Source: Shewanella xiamenensis (GTDB taxonomy: Bacteria; Pseudomonadota; Gammaproteobacteria; Enterobacterales; Shewanellaceae). From it: a stretch of 64,000 nt of DNA. The stretch is from positions 248,001 through 312,000 of the forward strand of contig NZ_BMOP01000002.1 of assembly GCF_014647135.1 (NCBI RefSeq), in the 5' to 3' direction. The translations under genes and the position numbers were made by a program. Below, one piece after another: positions 35,437 to 45,900 of the stretch (position 1 is its first letter; each line of letters opens with the position of its first letter). A model generated the notes under the pieces. It was not told the origin of the DNA. It was given only the letters and a program-made list of their open reading frames with translations, and made no database searches.

Positions 35437-36231
35437 ATGGACTTCAAACTGCTGATAAATTTAAGCCTTGTATTGCTGTTGCTAGGATTGCCTTCCCGCA
35501 GTTTTGCAGGACGAGATTTAAACTTAGTTGCGACCAATTATCCGCCCTTTTATGCCGATTCGTTACCCGAGCAAGGTGGCGTTGCCCAAGTCGTTAAAGA
35601 GGCCTTTAAACGCCAAGGCTACAATGCCAGTGTTAAGTTTTATCCCTTTGCGCGAGCAGCATTACTGGTAAAAACCGGCCAAGCCGATGGTATTATTGGA
35701 CTTTGGTACCGCAAAGAACGTGAGCAATGGGCGCATTATTCTGCACCGATACAAGCCGTACAGATTGTCTTCTACAAACGTAAAGATAACCCGTTACGTT
35801 TTAGTCAATTAAGCGAACTTAAGCCCTTTACCATCGGCATTGGCCGCGGTTACGCCAATCCACCCGAAATAGCCGCCACAGGACTCACGACAGAGGAAGG
35901 TAATTCCGACGAAATGAATCTTAAGAAATTGTTTCTAAAACGCATTGACTTAGTGTTAATCGGCCACAATCTTGCTCAATATTTAATCAAGCAAAATCAA
36001 AGTGAATATGCCGATACTTTCGAGCAGGTAGGAGACCCCATCGCCACTGAGGTATTCCATCTGGGCGTCTCTTTGGCGATAACAGATCAGTCCACCTTGA
36101 TCGACGAATTTAACAAAGGCCTTGAAAGCATGGGCCAAGATGGTCGTCTTGAGGCAATTTTAAGCCAGTATCCGCAAATTCAATCAGCCGTAGATCCGAT
36201 AGAAAAAATACGAACACAAGCACATCCTTAG
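35437..36231 (+). CDS. Periplasmic solute-binding protein, family 3, orphan
   Basis: A 264-residue protein with a signal peptide (LLINLSLVLLLLGLPSRSFA, cleavage before GRDLNLV) and the bilobed SBP_bac_3 fold: LVATNYPPFYADSLPEQGGVAQVVKEAF at the start of lobe 1, ADGIIGLWYRKERE near residue 82, and the C-terminal LIDEFNKGLESMGQDGRL. No permease or ATPase genes adjoin, so it may be a sensor-type or stray binding protein rather than an ABC component. The ligand cannot be read from sequence. I prefer ATG 35437, with AGGG 6 nt before it, over ATG 35431. Confidence 0.82.
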   Translation: MDFKLLINLSLVLLLLGLPSRSFAGRDLNLVATNYPPFYADSLPEQGGVAQVVKEAFKRQGYNASVKFYPFARAALLVKTGQADGIIGLWYRKEREQWAHYSAPIQAVQIVFYKRKDNPLRFSQLSELKPFTIGIGRGYANPPEIAATGLTTEEGNSDEMNLKKLFLKRIDLVLIGHNLAQYLIKQNQSEYADTFEQVGDPIATEVFHLGVSLAITDQSTLIDEFNKGLESMGQDGRLEAILSQYPQIQSAVDPIEKIRTQAHP

Positions 36232-36430
36232 CAGAATAACTCAGCTATCGTATGCACTTCGAATGGGGCGAATGAGATTGCCATGGGGTATCTCGACACA
36301 AAACACAATTTCTTTCACTTTCGAGTGCTTAACTTTACAAACTTTTACCCACCTGATGACGGTTATTCACTAGAATAGCGCCATTAGTGCTAACGCCTGT
36401 TAACCGTCTTTGTGCGAGATAATTATTCCA

Positions 36431-37540
36431 ATGAAAAAAACCATAATAGCCATTGCCTTAGTTGCGGCGGTTGCCGCCGCTGTGAGCTTTAGTGATGTAT
36501 TGCAGGCTGCCAAACCCGAAAGTGCCCCCCAGCTTATGCGTACCGTGCCGGTTGTCACAGGGGAAGTGGTTGAACATCCACTGGCTCAATCTATTTCACT
36601 GATTGGTAAACTGGCCGCTGAGCGCGCAGTGGTGATCGCGCCGCAAGTCACCGGCAAAATTAAACAAATTGCCGTGACTTCGAATCAAACAGTGAAAAAA
36701 GGCCAGTTGCTAATCGAACTCGATGATATGAAAGCTCAAGCTGCGGTGGCTGAAGCTAATGCCTTTTTAAATGATGAAACCCGCAAGCTCAGAGAGTTTG
36801 AAAAACTTATCAGCCGCAATGCCATCACTCAAACCGAAATCGATGCTCAAAAAGCCAGTGTCGATATTGCCAGAGCACGCTTAGCCTCTGCGCAGGCGGA
36901 TTTACATTATCATTCCCTTATTGCACCTTTTGCCGGTAAAACCGGGCTGATTAACTTTAGCGAAGGTAAGATGGTAAGTATTGGCACAGAGTTAATGACC
37001 TTAGATGATTTATCCAGCATGCGACTGGACTTACAAGTGCCTGAACATTTTCTGTCACAACTTAGCATTGGCATGCCAGTATCGGCCACCAGCCGAGCTT
37101 GGCCAGGACAAACCTTTATCGGCAAAGTGGTCGCCATCGATCCCCGCGTGAATGAAGAAACCTTAAACCTGAAGATCCGCGTACAATTTGAAAATAGCGA
37201 TAATCGCTTAAAACCTGGCATGATGATGTCATCAACCATCACCTTCCCACCGATTTCAGCCCCCATAGTGCCAGTGCAAGCCCTAGAATATTCAGGCACT
37301 AAACGCTATGTGTATGTGGTTGGTGAGGATCATATCGCCCATCGCACCGAAGTGATTTTGGGTGCCCGTGTTGGCGACCAAGTGCTTATCGATAGCGGCC
37401 TTAAAATTGGCGATAAAGTGGTGGTTCAAGGGCTTGTGAATATGCGCGATGGCTTAAAAATCAATGAAGTCGCTCTTGAAGCTAAGAATAGTAATAACCG
37501 CCCAGCCAAGTCAGACGTCAACACTGCGGAGACGAAATAA
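36431..37540 (+). CDS. RND efflux periplasmic adaptor (membrane fusion protein)
   Basis: A 369-residue HlyD/AcrA-type adaptor that would link the following RND pump to an outer-membrane channel. It has a signal or anchor segment at the N-terminus (MKKTIIAIALVAAVAAAVSF), a split biotinyl-lipoyl domain (APQVTGKIKQIAVTSNQTVKKGQLLIELDD near residues 69-98, and LIAPFAGKTGLINF), a short coiled-coil hairpin (about 100-150) and beta-barrel/proximal domains (ALEYSGTKRYVYVVGED). No lipobox Cys is visible. It overlaps the pump gene by one base (TAATG), so translation is coupled. No adjacent regulator or TolC-like gene is present. Confidence 0.92.
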   Translation: MKKTIIAIALVAAVAAAVSFSDVLQAAKPESAPQLMRTVPVVTGEVVEHPLAQSISLIGKLAAERAVVIAPQVTGKIKQIAVTSNQTVKKGQLLIELDDMKAQAAVAEANAFLNDETRKLREFEKLISRNAITQTEIDAQKASVDIARARLASAQADLHYHSLIAPFAGKTGLINFSEGKMVSIGTELMTLDDLSSMRLDLQVPEHFLSQLSIGMPVSATSRAWPGQTFIGKVVAIDPRVNEETLNLKIRVQFENSDNRLKPGMMMSSTITFPPISAPIVPVQALEYSGTKRYVYVVGEDHIAHRTEVILGARVGDQVLIDSGLKIGDKVVVQGLVNMRDGLKINEVALEAKNSNNRPAKSDVNTAETK

Positions 37541-40500
37541 TGTGGCTGTCCGATGTCTCAGTTAAACGCCCCGTCGTTGCAATTGTTTTAAGCTTACTGC
37601 TATGCGTGTTTGGCTTAGTGTCCTTTACTAAACTTTCAGTGCGGGAAATGCCCGATGTTGAAAGCCCAGTGGTGACAGTCAGCACCAGTTATTCCGGTGC
37701 ATCGGCAGCGATTATGGAAAGTCAAATCACCAAGACCCTTGAGGATGAACTCACGGGGATCAGCGGTATCGATGAAATCACCTCTACCACTCGTAATGGT
37801 AGCTCGCGGATCACGGTCAAATTCCTCCTCGGTTGGAACTTAACCGAAGGGGTGAGTGATGTGCGTGATGCCGTGGCCCGCGCCCAGCGCCGTCTGCCGG
37901 AAGACGCTAACGATCCTGTAGTATCGAAGGACAATGGCTCAGGCGAACCCTCCGTGTATGTGAACTTAAGTTCAACCGTGATGGACAGAACCCAGCTGAC
38001 CGATTATGCCCAGCGGGTTTTAGAAGACAGATTCAGTCTGATCAGCGGCGTGAGTTCCATCAGCATTTCGGGTGGTCTTTATAAGGTCATGTATGTCAAG
38101 CTCAGACCCGAGCAAATGGCGGGGCGCAACGTCACCGTCACCGATATTACCAGCGCCCTACGTAAAGAGAACATCGAAACCCCTGGCGGCCAAGTGCGTA
38201 ACGATACCACAGTGATGTCGGTGCGTACCAAAAGGCTCTATTACACCCCAAAGGATTTTGACTATTTAGTCGTACGCACCGCCAGCGACGGGACACCTAT
38301 CTATTTAAAAGATGTGGCCGATGTTGCCGTGGGCGCACAGAATGAAAACTCCACCTTTAAAAGTGATGGTATTGTTAACCTAAGCTTAGGGGTGATCACT
38401 CAATCCGATGCAAACCCATTAGTAGTCGCTCAGGAAGTCCATAAAGAAGTCGATAAAATTCAAGACTTTTTACCCGATGGCACCAGTCTTGTAGTCGACT
38501 TTGACTCCACCGTCTTTATTGACCGCTCAATCAACGAGGTCTACAACACCCTCTATGTCACTGGCGCCCTCGTGGTGTTAGTGCTGTATATCTTTATCGG
38601 TCAAGCAAGGGCAACCCTTATCCCCGCGGTAACGGTTCCAGTATCATTAATCTCCGCCTTTATTGCCGCCAACATGCTAGGTTATTCAATTAACCTACTG
38701 ACATTAATGGCATTAATCCTCGCCATTGGTCTCGTGGTCGACGATGCGATTGTGGTGGTCGAAAACATTTTCCACCATATCGAAAAAGGCGAAGAGCCGC
38801 TGCTTGCGGCTTACAAAGGCACACGGGAAGTCGGCTTTGCGGTCGTGGCAACCACCGCGGTGTTAGTCATGGTGTTCCTGCCGATTTCATTTATGGATGG
38901 CATGGTCGGTTTACTCTTTACCGAGTTTTCCGTGATGCTGGCAGTGTCTGTACTGTTCTCATCCCTCATTGCCCTCACGCTAACGCCAGTATTGAGTAGC
39001 AAATTACTCAAAGCCAATGTAAAACCTAACCGTTTCAATCGCATTGTGGATAGTGGTTTTGCGCGCATGGAAAGGGTTTACCGTGTGGGTGTAACCCATG
39101 CGATCCGCTTTAGATTACTGGCACCACTGGTCATTCTCGCCTGTATTGGCGGTAGTGCATGGTTAATGCAGCAAGTCCCCTCGCAATTAGCGCCGCAGGA
39201 AGACCGCGGTGTACTCTACGCCTTTGTGAAAGGCGCCGAGGGCACTAGCTATAACCGTATGACGGCGAACATGGATATCGTCGAAGACAGATTAATGCCA
39301 CTCCTTGGCCAAGGTGTATTGCGTTCTTTCAGTGTGCAAGCTCCTGCCTTTGGTGGTCGTGCTGGCGATCAAACTGGCTATGTGATCATGCAGCTAGAGG
39401 ATTGGGAACATCGCAATGTCACGGCGCAACAGGCGCTAGGGATTATAAGTAAAGCATTGAAAGATATTCCCGATGTGATGGTTCGCCCTATGATGCCAGG
39501 TTTTAGGGGGCAATCGAGTGAGCCAGTACAATTTGTACTGGGTGGCTCTGATTATGCGGAACTCTTTAAATGGGCACAGGTGTTAAAAGAGCAAGCCAAT
39601 GCCAGCCCGATGATGGAAGGCGCGGATCTGGATTACGCCGAAACCACACCAGAACTGATTGTCAGCGTTGATAAAGAGCGCGCAGCAGAACTTGGGATCA
39701 GCGTCGATGACGTCTCACAAACCTTAGAAGTGATGCTCGGCGGTCGTAAAGAAACCACCTATGTGGATCGCGGCGAAGAGTACGATGTGTATCTGCGCGG
39801 TGATGAAAACAGTTTTAACAACGTCGGCGATTTAAGCCAAATCTATATGCGTTCAGCCAAGGGCGAATTAGTCACGCTCGATACGGTCACCCATATCGAA
39901 GAAGTGGCCTCAGCGCAAAGATTGAGCCATACCAATAAACAAAAATCCATCACCCTTAAGGCCAACATCAGTAAAGGTTACACCTTAGGCGAGGCCTTAA
40001 CGTTCTTGGAAAACAAGTCCATAGAGTTATTACCCAAGGATATTTCCATTGGCTATACCGGTGAATCAAAAGACTTTAAAGAAAACCAAAGTAGTATTTT
40101 TATTGTATTCGGTTTAGCGCTACTAGTAGCTTACTTGGTACTCGCTGCGCAATTTGAGAGTTTTATCAACCCCCTAGTGGTGATGTTTACCGTGCCAATG
40201 GGAGTATTTGGAGGTTTCCTCGGCCTGTTAGTGACCAGCCAAGGTATTAACATCTATAGCCAGATCGGCATGATTATGTTGATTGGCATGGTGACCAAAA
40301 ACGGGATCTTAATTGTCGAGTTTGCCAACCAACTGCGTGACCGAGGTTTAGCCTTAGATAAAGCCATTATCGATGCCTCAACCCGCCGTTTACGCCCGAT
40401 TTTGATGACGGCCTTCACCACCTTAGTCGGCGCGATACCGCTGATTTTCTCAACGGGCGCAGGCTCTGAGAGCCGGATTGCGGTGGGGACTGTGGTGTTT

Positions 40501-40680
40501 TTCGGCATGGCCTTTGCGACCTTTGTCACCCTGTTTGTCATCCCGGCAATGTACCGTTTAATCTCGGCCGCGACCCATTCACCGGGTTATGTTGAAGCAA
40601 AACTCGAAGCGGCCATTAAAGCACAAGAGTTAGCGGCACAAGAGGCAGCGAAACAGCAGGAACAAACGGCAAAAGCCTAA
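37540..40680 (+). CDS. RND multidrug efflux permease (HAE1 family)
   Basis: A 1046-residue proton-driven efflux pump with the two-fold repeated RND layout: a first transmembrane helix (about 12-30), a large periplasmic loop, a block of helices (about 335-550), a second periplasmic loop and the last block (about 855-1020). Key relay residues are visible in LILAIGLVVDDAIVVVENI near residue 400 (the Asp pair) and, in the second half, in MIMLIGMVTKNGILIVEFANQLRD with its Lys. The closest known types are MdtB/MexF-like 'efflux RND permease' proteins of Vibrio and Shewanella; the substrate is unknown. The C-terminal tail is Ala/Gln/Glu-rich. Confidence 0.93.
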   Translation: MWLSDVSVKRPVVAIVLSLLLCVFGLVSFTKLSVREMPDVESPVVTVSTSYSGASAAIMESQITKTLEDELTGISGIDEITSTTRNGSSRITVKFLLGWNLTEGVSDVRDAVARAQRRLPEDANDPVVSKDNGSGEPSVYVNLSSTVMDRTQLTDYAQRVLEDRFSLISGVSSISISGGLYKVMYVKLRPEQMAGRNVTVTDITSALRKENIETPGGQVRNDTTVMSVRTKRLYYTPKDFDYLVVRTASDGTPIYLKDVADVAVGAQNENSTFKSDGIVNLSLGVITQSDANPLVVAQEVHKEVDKIQDFLPDGTSLVVDFDSTVFIDRSINEVYNTLYVTGALVVLVLYIFIGQARATLIPAVTVPVSLISAFIAANMLGYSINLLTLMALILAIGLVVDDAIVVVENIFHHIEKGEEPLLAAYKGTREVGFAVVATTAVLVMVFLPISFMDGMVGLLFTEFSVMLAVSVLFSSLIALTLTPVLSSKLLKANVKPNRFNRIVDSGFARMERVYRVGVTHAIRFRLLAPLVILACIGGSAWLMQQVPSQLAPQEDRGVLYAFVKGAEGTSYNRMTANMDIVEDRLMPLLGQGVLRSFSVQAPAFGGRAGDQTGYVIMQLEDWEHRNVTAQQALGIISKALKDIPDVMVRPMMPGFRGQSSEPVQFVLGGSDYAELFKWAQVLKEQANASPMMEGADLDYAETTPELIVSVDKERAAELGISVDDVSQTLEVMLGGRKETTYVDRGEEYDVYLRGDENSFNNVGDLSQIYMRSAKGELVTLDTVTHIEEVASAQRLSHTNKQKSITLKANISKGYTLGEALTFLENKSIELLPKDISIGYTGESKDFKENQSSIFIVFGLALLVAYLVLAAQFESFINPLVVMFTVPMGVFGGFLGLLVTSQGINIYSQIGMIMLIGMVTKNGILIVEFANQLRDRGLALDKAIIDASTRRLRPILMTAFTTLVGAIPLIFSTGAGSESRIAVGTVVFFGMAFATFVTLFVIPAMYRLISAATHSPGYVEAKLEAAIKAQELAAQEAAKQQEQTAKA

Positions 40681-40731
40681 TTTATCGCCATGATGTAAAC
40701 AGGCGCGAAATAATGCGTTTGCTTAAATCAT

Positions 40732-40764
40732 AAAAGCCAAGGGAGCTGTCCCTTGGCTTTTTCA
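40732..40764 (+). terminator. Rho-independent terminator of the first RND operon
   Basis: AAAAGCCAAGGGA (40732-40744) pairs perfectly with TCCCTTGGCTTTT (40749-40761) around a 4-nt loop. Confidence 0.9.
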
Positions 40765-41021
40765 TTTAGGTTTCAGATGAGTTCCTTCTATGTTTTATTC
40801 AACCTACATGATCTGCAAAATCAAGTCCGACGCATAACAGTGACAGCGCCTTTATCAGCTTTTTTAAACAACATACCGGCACAACACCGGCGCAATACTT
40901 TAAATAATCAATCCATTAACCTAACTAAAAATCCGTTAAGCAAAGCTAAACTCGGCCATTCCCGATTAGATCCATTGCTGTTTTTGCCTGCTCGCGCCAT
41001 TAGCTACCTTGCTGTGCTATA

Positions 41022-41534
41022 GTGCGCAGAGTCTTCCAACTGATAGCCATAACTTATCCCTTGAAAAGAATCGCCCTCTTTGTCGATGTGCAAAACATTT
41101 ATTACACCTGCCGTGAGGCCTATCAGCGCCAGTTTAACTATCGTCAACTCTGGCAACACTTGAGTGCGCAAGGAAATATTGTCAGTGCTGTCGCCTATGC
41201 CATTCATCGAGGTGATGATGGCCAGCTTAAGTTTCAAGATGCTTTGAGACATATCGGCTTTGAGTTAAAACTTAAGCCCTTTATCCAGCGCAGTGACGGA
41301 TCAGCAAAGGGAGATTGGGATGTGGGGATCACAATTGATGTACTCGATACCGCTCCCAATGTGGATACCGTAATACTGCTTTCTGGCGATGGTGATTTTG
41401 CAATCTTGCTTGAGAAAATAACGCAAAAATATGACGTTAAGACAGAAGTCTATGGCGTCCCCCAACTGACAGCAAAATCACTGATGGATGCAGCAACACA
41501 GTTTAATCCGATTGATGATGCCTTACTGCTCTAA
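41022..41534 (+). CDS. NYN domain (LabA/DUF88) protein, predicted RNase
   Basis: A protein of about 157-170 residues with the NYN (PIN-like) fold seen in LabA and DUF88 proteins. The acidic residues expected to bind metal are in RIALFVDVQNIYYT, KGDWDVGITIDVLD and VILLSGDGDFAILLEKI, all conserved. The family is predicted to act on RNA; the target is unknown. The start is uncertain: GTG 41022 adds 13 residues, while TTG 41061 gives MKRIALFVDVQN, closer to the usual family N-terminus. Neither has a clear ribosome binding site. It is convergent with the HD-GYP gene, 12 bp apart. Confidence 0.85.
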   Translation: MRRVFQLIAITYPLKRIALFVDVQNIYYTCREAYQRQFNYRQLWQHLSAQGNIVSAVAYAIHRGDDGQLKFQDALRHIGFELKLKPFIQRSDGSAKGDWDVGITIDVLDTAPNVDTVILLSGDGDFAILLEKITQKYDVKTEVYGVPQLTAKSLMDAATQFNPIDDALLL

Positions 41535-41546
41535 CAACAATGAATA

Positions 41547-42815
41547 TTAAGCTGAAAATTCTTGGGTTGATAATTGATAAAAATTATCTATATCTGCCAA
41601 CAAAATACTGTAAACACCTGCATCTAACTGCCCTTTATCGACCATGGGCTGCATAATGTCGCCAATCTCTGATAGCGATAAAGAGCCTCGATAGGGTCGC
41701 TTTTGAGTCAACGCCTGAAAAACATCGACCACAGCAAGAATACGCGAAGGTAAATCTAATTGTCCCTGCTGCTTACTGAAGGGATAGCCTGAACCATCGA
41801 GACGTTCATGGTGATTTGAGGCCCATTCGCCTATTACAGACTTAGGGAAAAAACGATGTAAAGTATGCTCTGTATCAACAGTATGACGTTTGACAATCGA
41901 ATACTCTTCCTTTGTTAATTTGCCTTCTTTATGCAGCAATAGGTCAGGCGTTTTGAGCTTACCGACATCATGTAACAATCCCGCAACGTACAATAATTCA
42001 GCATCGGTATCTGATACACCGCAGTCCTTTGCCACTAATTTTGCTAACAGTGCGACTTTTTCTGAATGGTGAAATGTAAAGGGACTCTTAGCATCAACTA
42101 TTCGAGCTAAAAATCGCGCTAACTGCTTCACCCCCTCAATATCTAATTCTTTGTCGTAAAAGTGATTAGCTTTGAACTCCAGACCTAATAACTCAATATG
42201 AGTTGCATCCATGTTGTACCAAAAGCCATCCTTTTTGACCAGTTGACACATTGCATTGACCATTTCTGCTTCAAATAAGGTTCCACTATGGGCCAATAAA
42301 TTCTCTGCGACCATACTTTCATGCAATGTAATCAGCTCCTCATGACAACCATGCGTATATCTGGCTCTTAAAAAGTCGGTACGATCCGCTAAGAAAATCA
42401 GTGCTGCAATATCACGGTCAAATACGGAAAGCTCATGGGATTGCAACTCAAGCCAAGGTGTGTGGTGGTAAAGAACGACAGGCGCAAAAACATCTAAAAT
42501 CGGGCATTTAAGCAATGCCTCATAGCCACGTTGACTATGGCACTGCGCATCTTCTGGCTGCATTAATTTGAGCAGACGTAAGTGCTCTTCGGAGGAAGAA
42601 ACGCCGCAATCATGAATAAGTCCGGCAAAATAGGCGAACTGCTTTTTTTCATCGGGCCAACCGAGCACATTCGCACATTCGTAAGCCATATAACCAACCC
42701 GATGACCGTGGTGCAAATCGTCCACCCCAACAAAATCCAATGCCGTCGCAACGGCTAATAAAGCATGCCTTACATCAATATTGACTTTGAAGTCATGGGG
42801 CTGAAAGGCATTCAT
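41547..42815 (-). CDS. Tandem HD / HD-GYP protein, predicted cyclic-di-GMP phosphodiesterase
   Basis: A 422-residue soluble protein with two HD-superfamily modules. The first (about 20-200) has DDLHHGHRVGYMAYECANVL and FAGLIHDCGVSSSEEH. The second (about 235-405) is a full HD-GYP domain: HSEKVALLAKLVAKDCG, LLHDVGKLKTPDLLLHKEG, KRHTVDTE and HHERLDGSGYP near residue 332, followed by ILAVVDVFQALTQKRPYRG. HD-GYP domains hydrolyse c-di-GMP, and all expected His/Asp and the GYP triplet are present. No receiver or membrane segment is attached, so its input is unclear. It is monocistronic. Confidence 0.92.
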   Translation of the reverse strand: MNAFQPHDFKVNIDVRHALLAVATALDFVGVDDLHHGHRVGYMAYECANVLGWPDEKKQFAYFAGLIHDCGVSSSEEHLRLLKLMQPEDAQCHSQRGYEALLKCPILDVFAPVVLYHHTPWLELQSHELSVFDRDIAALIFLADRTDFLRARYTHGCHEELITLHESMVAENLLAHSGTLFEAEMVNAMCQLVKKDGFWYNMDATHIELLGLEFKANHFYDKELDIEGVKQLARFLARIVDAKSPFTFHHSEKVALLAKLVAKDCGVSDTDAELLYVAGLLHDVGKLKTPDLLLHKEGKLTKEEYSIVKRHTVDTEHTLHRFFPKSVIGEWASNHHERLDGSGYPFSKQQGQLDLPSRILAVVDVFQALTQKRPYRGSLSLSEIGDIMQPMVDKGQLDAGVYSILLADIDNFYQLSTQEFSA

Positions 42816-42887
42816 TGAATTTTCCTAATAAATTATTTGTCCCTCACTAAAATATAGTCAATACCTTGATAATTAGCTGCAAAATAC

Positions 42888-42917
42888 AAAAAAGGCCTGA
42901 AATTTCAGGCCTTTTTT
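42888..42917. terminator. Bidirectional terminator downstream of the second RND operon
   Basis: A perfect 30-bp palindrome, AAAAAAGGCCTGAAA (42888-42902) with TTTCAGGCCTTTTTT (42903-42917). It lies 34 bp past the stop of the second RND pump, whose transcription it should end. Confidence 0.85.
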
Positions 42918-42951
42918 ATCGATATAAAATAGAACTTATGACACAGCTAAG

Positions 42952-45900
42952 TTAGACCTCTGATGCTGTACTATGACGGGCGCGTTTTGCTAAGGCATAG
43001 TAAAACAATGGTGTCAGGATCAAACCAAACAGTGTCACCCCTATCATGCCGGCAAATACCGCAACCCCCATGGCCTGACGCATTTCAGCCCCCGCGCCCG
43101 TTGAAAACACCATGGGTACCACTCCCATGATAAAGGCAATAGAGGTCATCAAGATGGGGCGTAAGCGTAAGCGGGCCGCCTCGAGAATTGACTCCATGAC
43201 TTCCATACCATGGTCTTGTTTTTCCTTGGCAAATTCGACAATCAGAATCGCGTTCTTGGTCGCTAAGCCCACGAGGACGATAAGACCAATCTGAGTGAAA
43301 ATATTATTATCACCGCCATAGATAAGCACGCCACTGAGCGCTGAGAGTAAGGTCATTGGGATAATTAAGATAATCGCCAATGGTAAACTCAAACTCTCGT
43401 ACTGCGCAGCCAGCACCATAAACACCAGCAGGATCACCAGAGGGAACACTAACAAGCCTGTGTTACCGGCGAGGATCTGCTGATAGGTCAGCTCAGTCCA
43501 CTCGTAGGTCATGCCTATCGGCAAAGTCTCGGCGAGGATTTTCTCAATCGCTGCCTGCGCTTGGCCCGAACTCACACCGGGTGCAGGGCCACCGTTAATC
43601 TCAGCCGTGGTGAAACCGTTATAGTGCATTACACGATCGGGACCTGCGCTCTGACTCACATTGATAAAGGAGCCGAGTGGGATCATATCGCCATTCACAT
43701 TAGGCACTTTTAGCTGACTAATCTGCTGCGGGCTTTGACGGAATGCTTCGTCGGCCTGCATATTCACCTGATAGGTTCGACCGAAACGATTGAAGTCGTT
43801 GACATAGGTCGAGCCCATATAGGTTTGTAATGTCTGGAAAATTTGATCGAGCGACACTGCCTGCTGTTTCGCTTTAGTCCGATCGATATCCAGTTCAAGT
43901 TGTGGCACGTTCACTTGATAGCTAGAGAAAATCCCCGCTAATTGTGGATCGGCCCACGCCTTGTACATTACTTGTTGGGTCACCTGATACAAGGCCTCAT
44001 AACCAAGGTTGGCTCTGTCTTGAATTTGCAGACGGAACCCTCCAATAGTGCCGAGGCCTTGCACAGGTGGCGGCGGGAAGATGGCAATAAACGCATCCTG
44101 AATACCAGCAAATTGCTGATTTAATTGCCCGGCAATCGCATTCGCCGACAGCTCAGGACGCTTACGTAACTCAAAATCATCTAGGGCAACAAACACGACG
44201 CCCGAGTTAGGACTATTGGTAAAACCGTTGATACTCAGACCGGGGAAGGCAATAGAGTGCGCCACACCGGGGTGATTTAAGGCAATGTCGGACATTTTCT
44301 TGATCACCGCATCGGTACGCTCGAGTGAGGCCGCATCCGGTAATTGGGCAAATGCCACTAAATACTGTTTATCTTGGCCGGGTACATAGCCCGTTGGAGT
44401 ATTCACAAATTGCACGCCCGTAAGCGCAACCATGCCCAGATACACCAGTCCGATAATGCCGCCAAAACGGATCACCTTACGTACTAGATAGCCATAACCC
44501 TCTGATGCACGGTTGAATAAACGGTTAAAAGGCGTGAACAACCAAGCACCGAACAACTTGTCCATTAGACGAGTTAAACCATCCTTTGGCGCATTATGGC
44601 TCTTGAGTAACAACGCCGATAACGCAGGGCTCAAGGTGAGCGAGTTAATGGCCGAGATAAAGGTAGAGATAGTGATAGTCAGCGCAAACTGCTTATAAAA
44701 CTGCCCCGTTAATCCGCTCATAAAGGCGGTAGGAATAAACACCGCGGCCAACACTAAAGTGGTTGCCACAATAGGCCCAGTCACTTCCTTCATCGCCTTT
44801 TGCGTTGCGGCAATTGGGCTTAAACCCGAAGCGATATTTCGCTCCACGTTTTCTACCACCACAATGGCATCGTCGACCACAATCCCGATGGCCAGCACCA
44901 GACCGAACAGCGACAGCGCATTAAGCGAGAAGCCCATCAAGTGCATAAAGGCGAAGGTTCCCACCAAAGACACAGGCACGGCCACCAGTGGAATAATCGA
45001 AGCGCGCCAAGTCTGTAGGAACAGCACCACCACTAACACCACTAAGAGCACGGCTTCAAGTAAGGTTTTGATCACAGCTTCAATCGAGCCACGCACAAAC
45101 ACAGTTGGATCGTACACAATCTCGTATTGCAGCCCTTCGGGGAATGACTTCGCCAGTCTTGCCATTTCGGCGCGCACATCGTCGGAGATTTGAATCGCAT
45201 TCGAGCCTGATGCTTGGAACACTGGGATCGCTACCGCATCCTTGTTATCCAGCAATGAACGCAGCGCATAACTAGTTGCACCGAGTTCGACACGCGCCAC
45301 ATCCTTAAGACGGATCACCTCACCGTTTTGACCAACCTTGATGATAATATCTTCGAATTCTGACAGTTCAGTCAGACGCCCCTTAACGTTAATCAAGAGT
45401 TGGAAGTCGGCATTACCGCTAGGCTGCGCCCCTAAACTGCCCGCTGCCGCTTGCTGATTTTGCTCACGTACGGCGGCGATAATTTCAGTTGGCGACATGC
45501 CAAGCGCCGAGACTTTATTCGGGTCAAGCCAGATCCGCAGACTATATTCGCCCGCACCGAATAAACGCACCGCGCCCACGCCTTTGATGCGTGCTAACTC
45601 ATCTTTTACGTTGAGCGCCGCGTAGTTAGACAAATACAGCATGTCATAACGGTTATCTGGCGACAGTAAATGCACCACCATGGTTAAGTCTGGCGATGAT
45701 TTTTCTGTCACAATCCCGAGGCGTTGAACCTCCTGCGGCAAACGCGGCATAGCACGGTCTACCCGGCTCTGTACTTGGGTTTGCGCTCTGTCCACATCGG
45801 TGCCAATCGCAAAGGTGATGGTCAAGGTCATGCGTCCATCGGACGTCGCCTGCGATGACATATACAGCATGTCTTCGACGCCGTTAATTTCCTGCTCTAA

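Noticed and set aside
40765..41021. Open frame between the first RND operon and the NYN gene (plus strand, from about 40753)
   Set aside because: It starts inside the RND terminator, has no ribosome binding site and shows no recognisable protein pattern. It looks like non-coding spacer.
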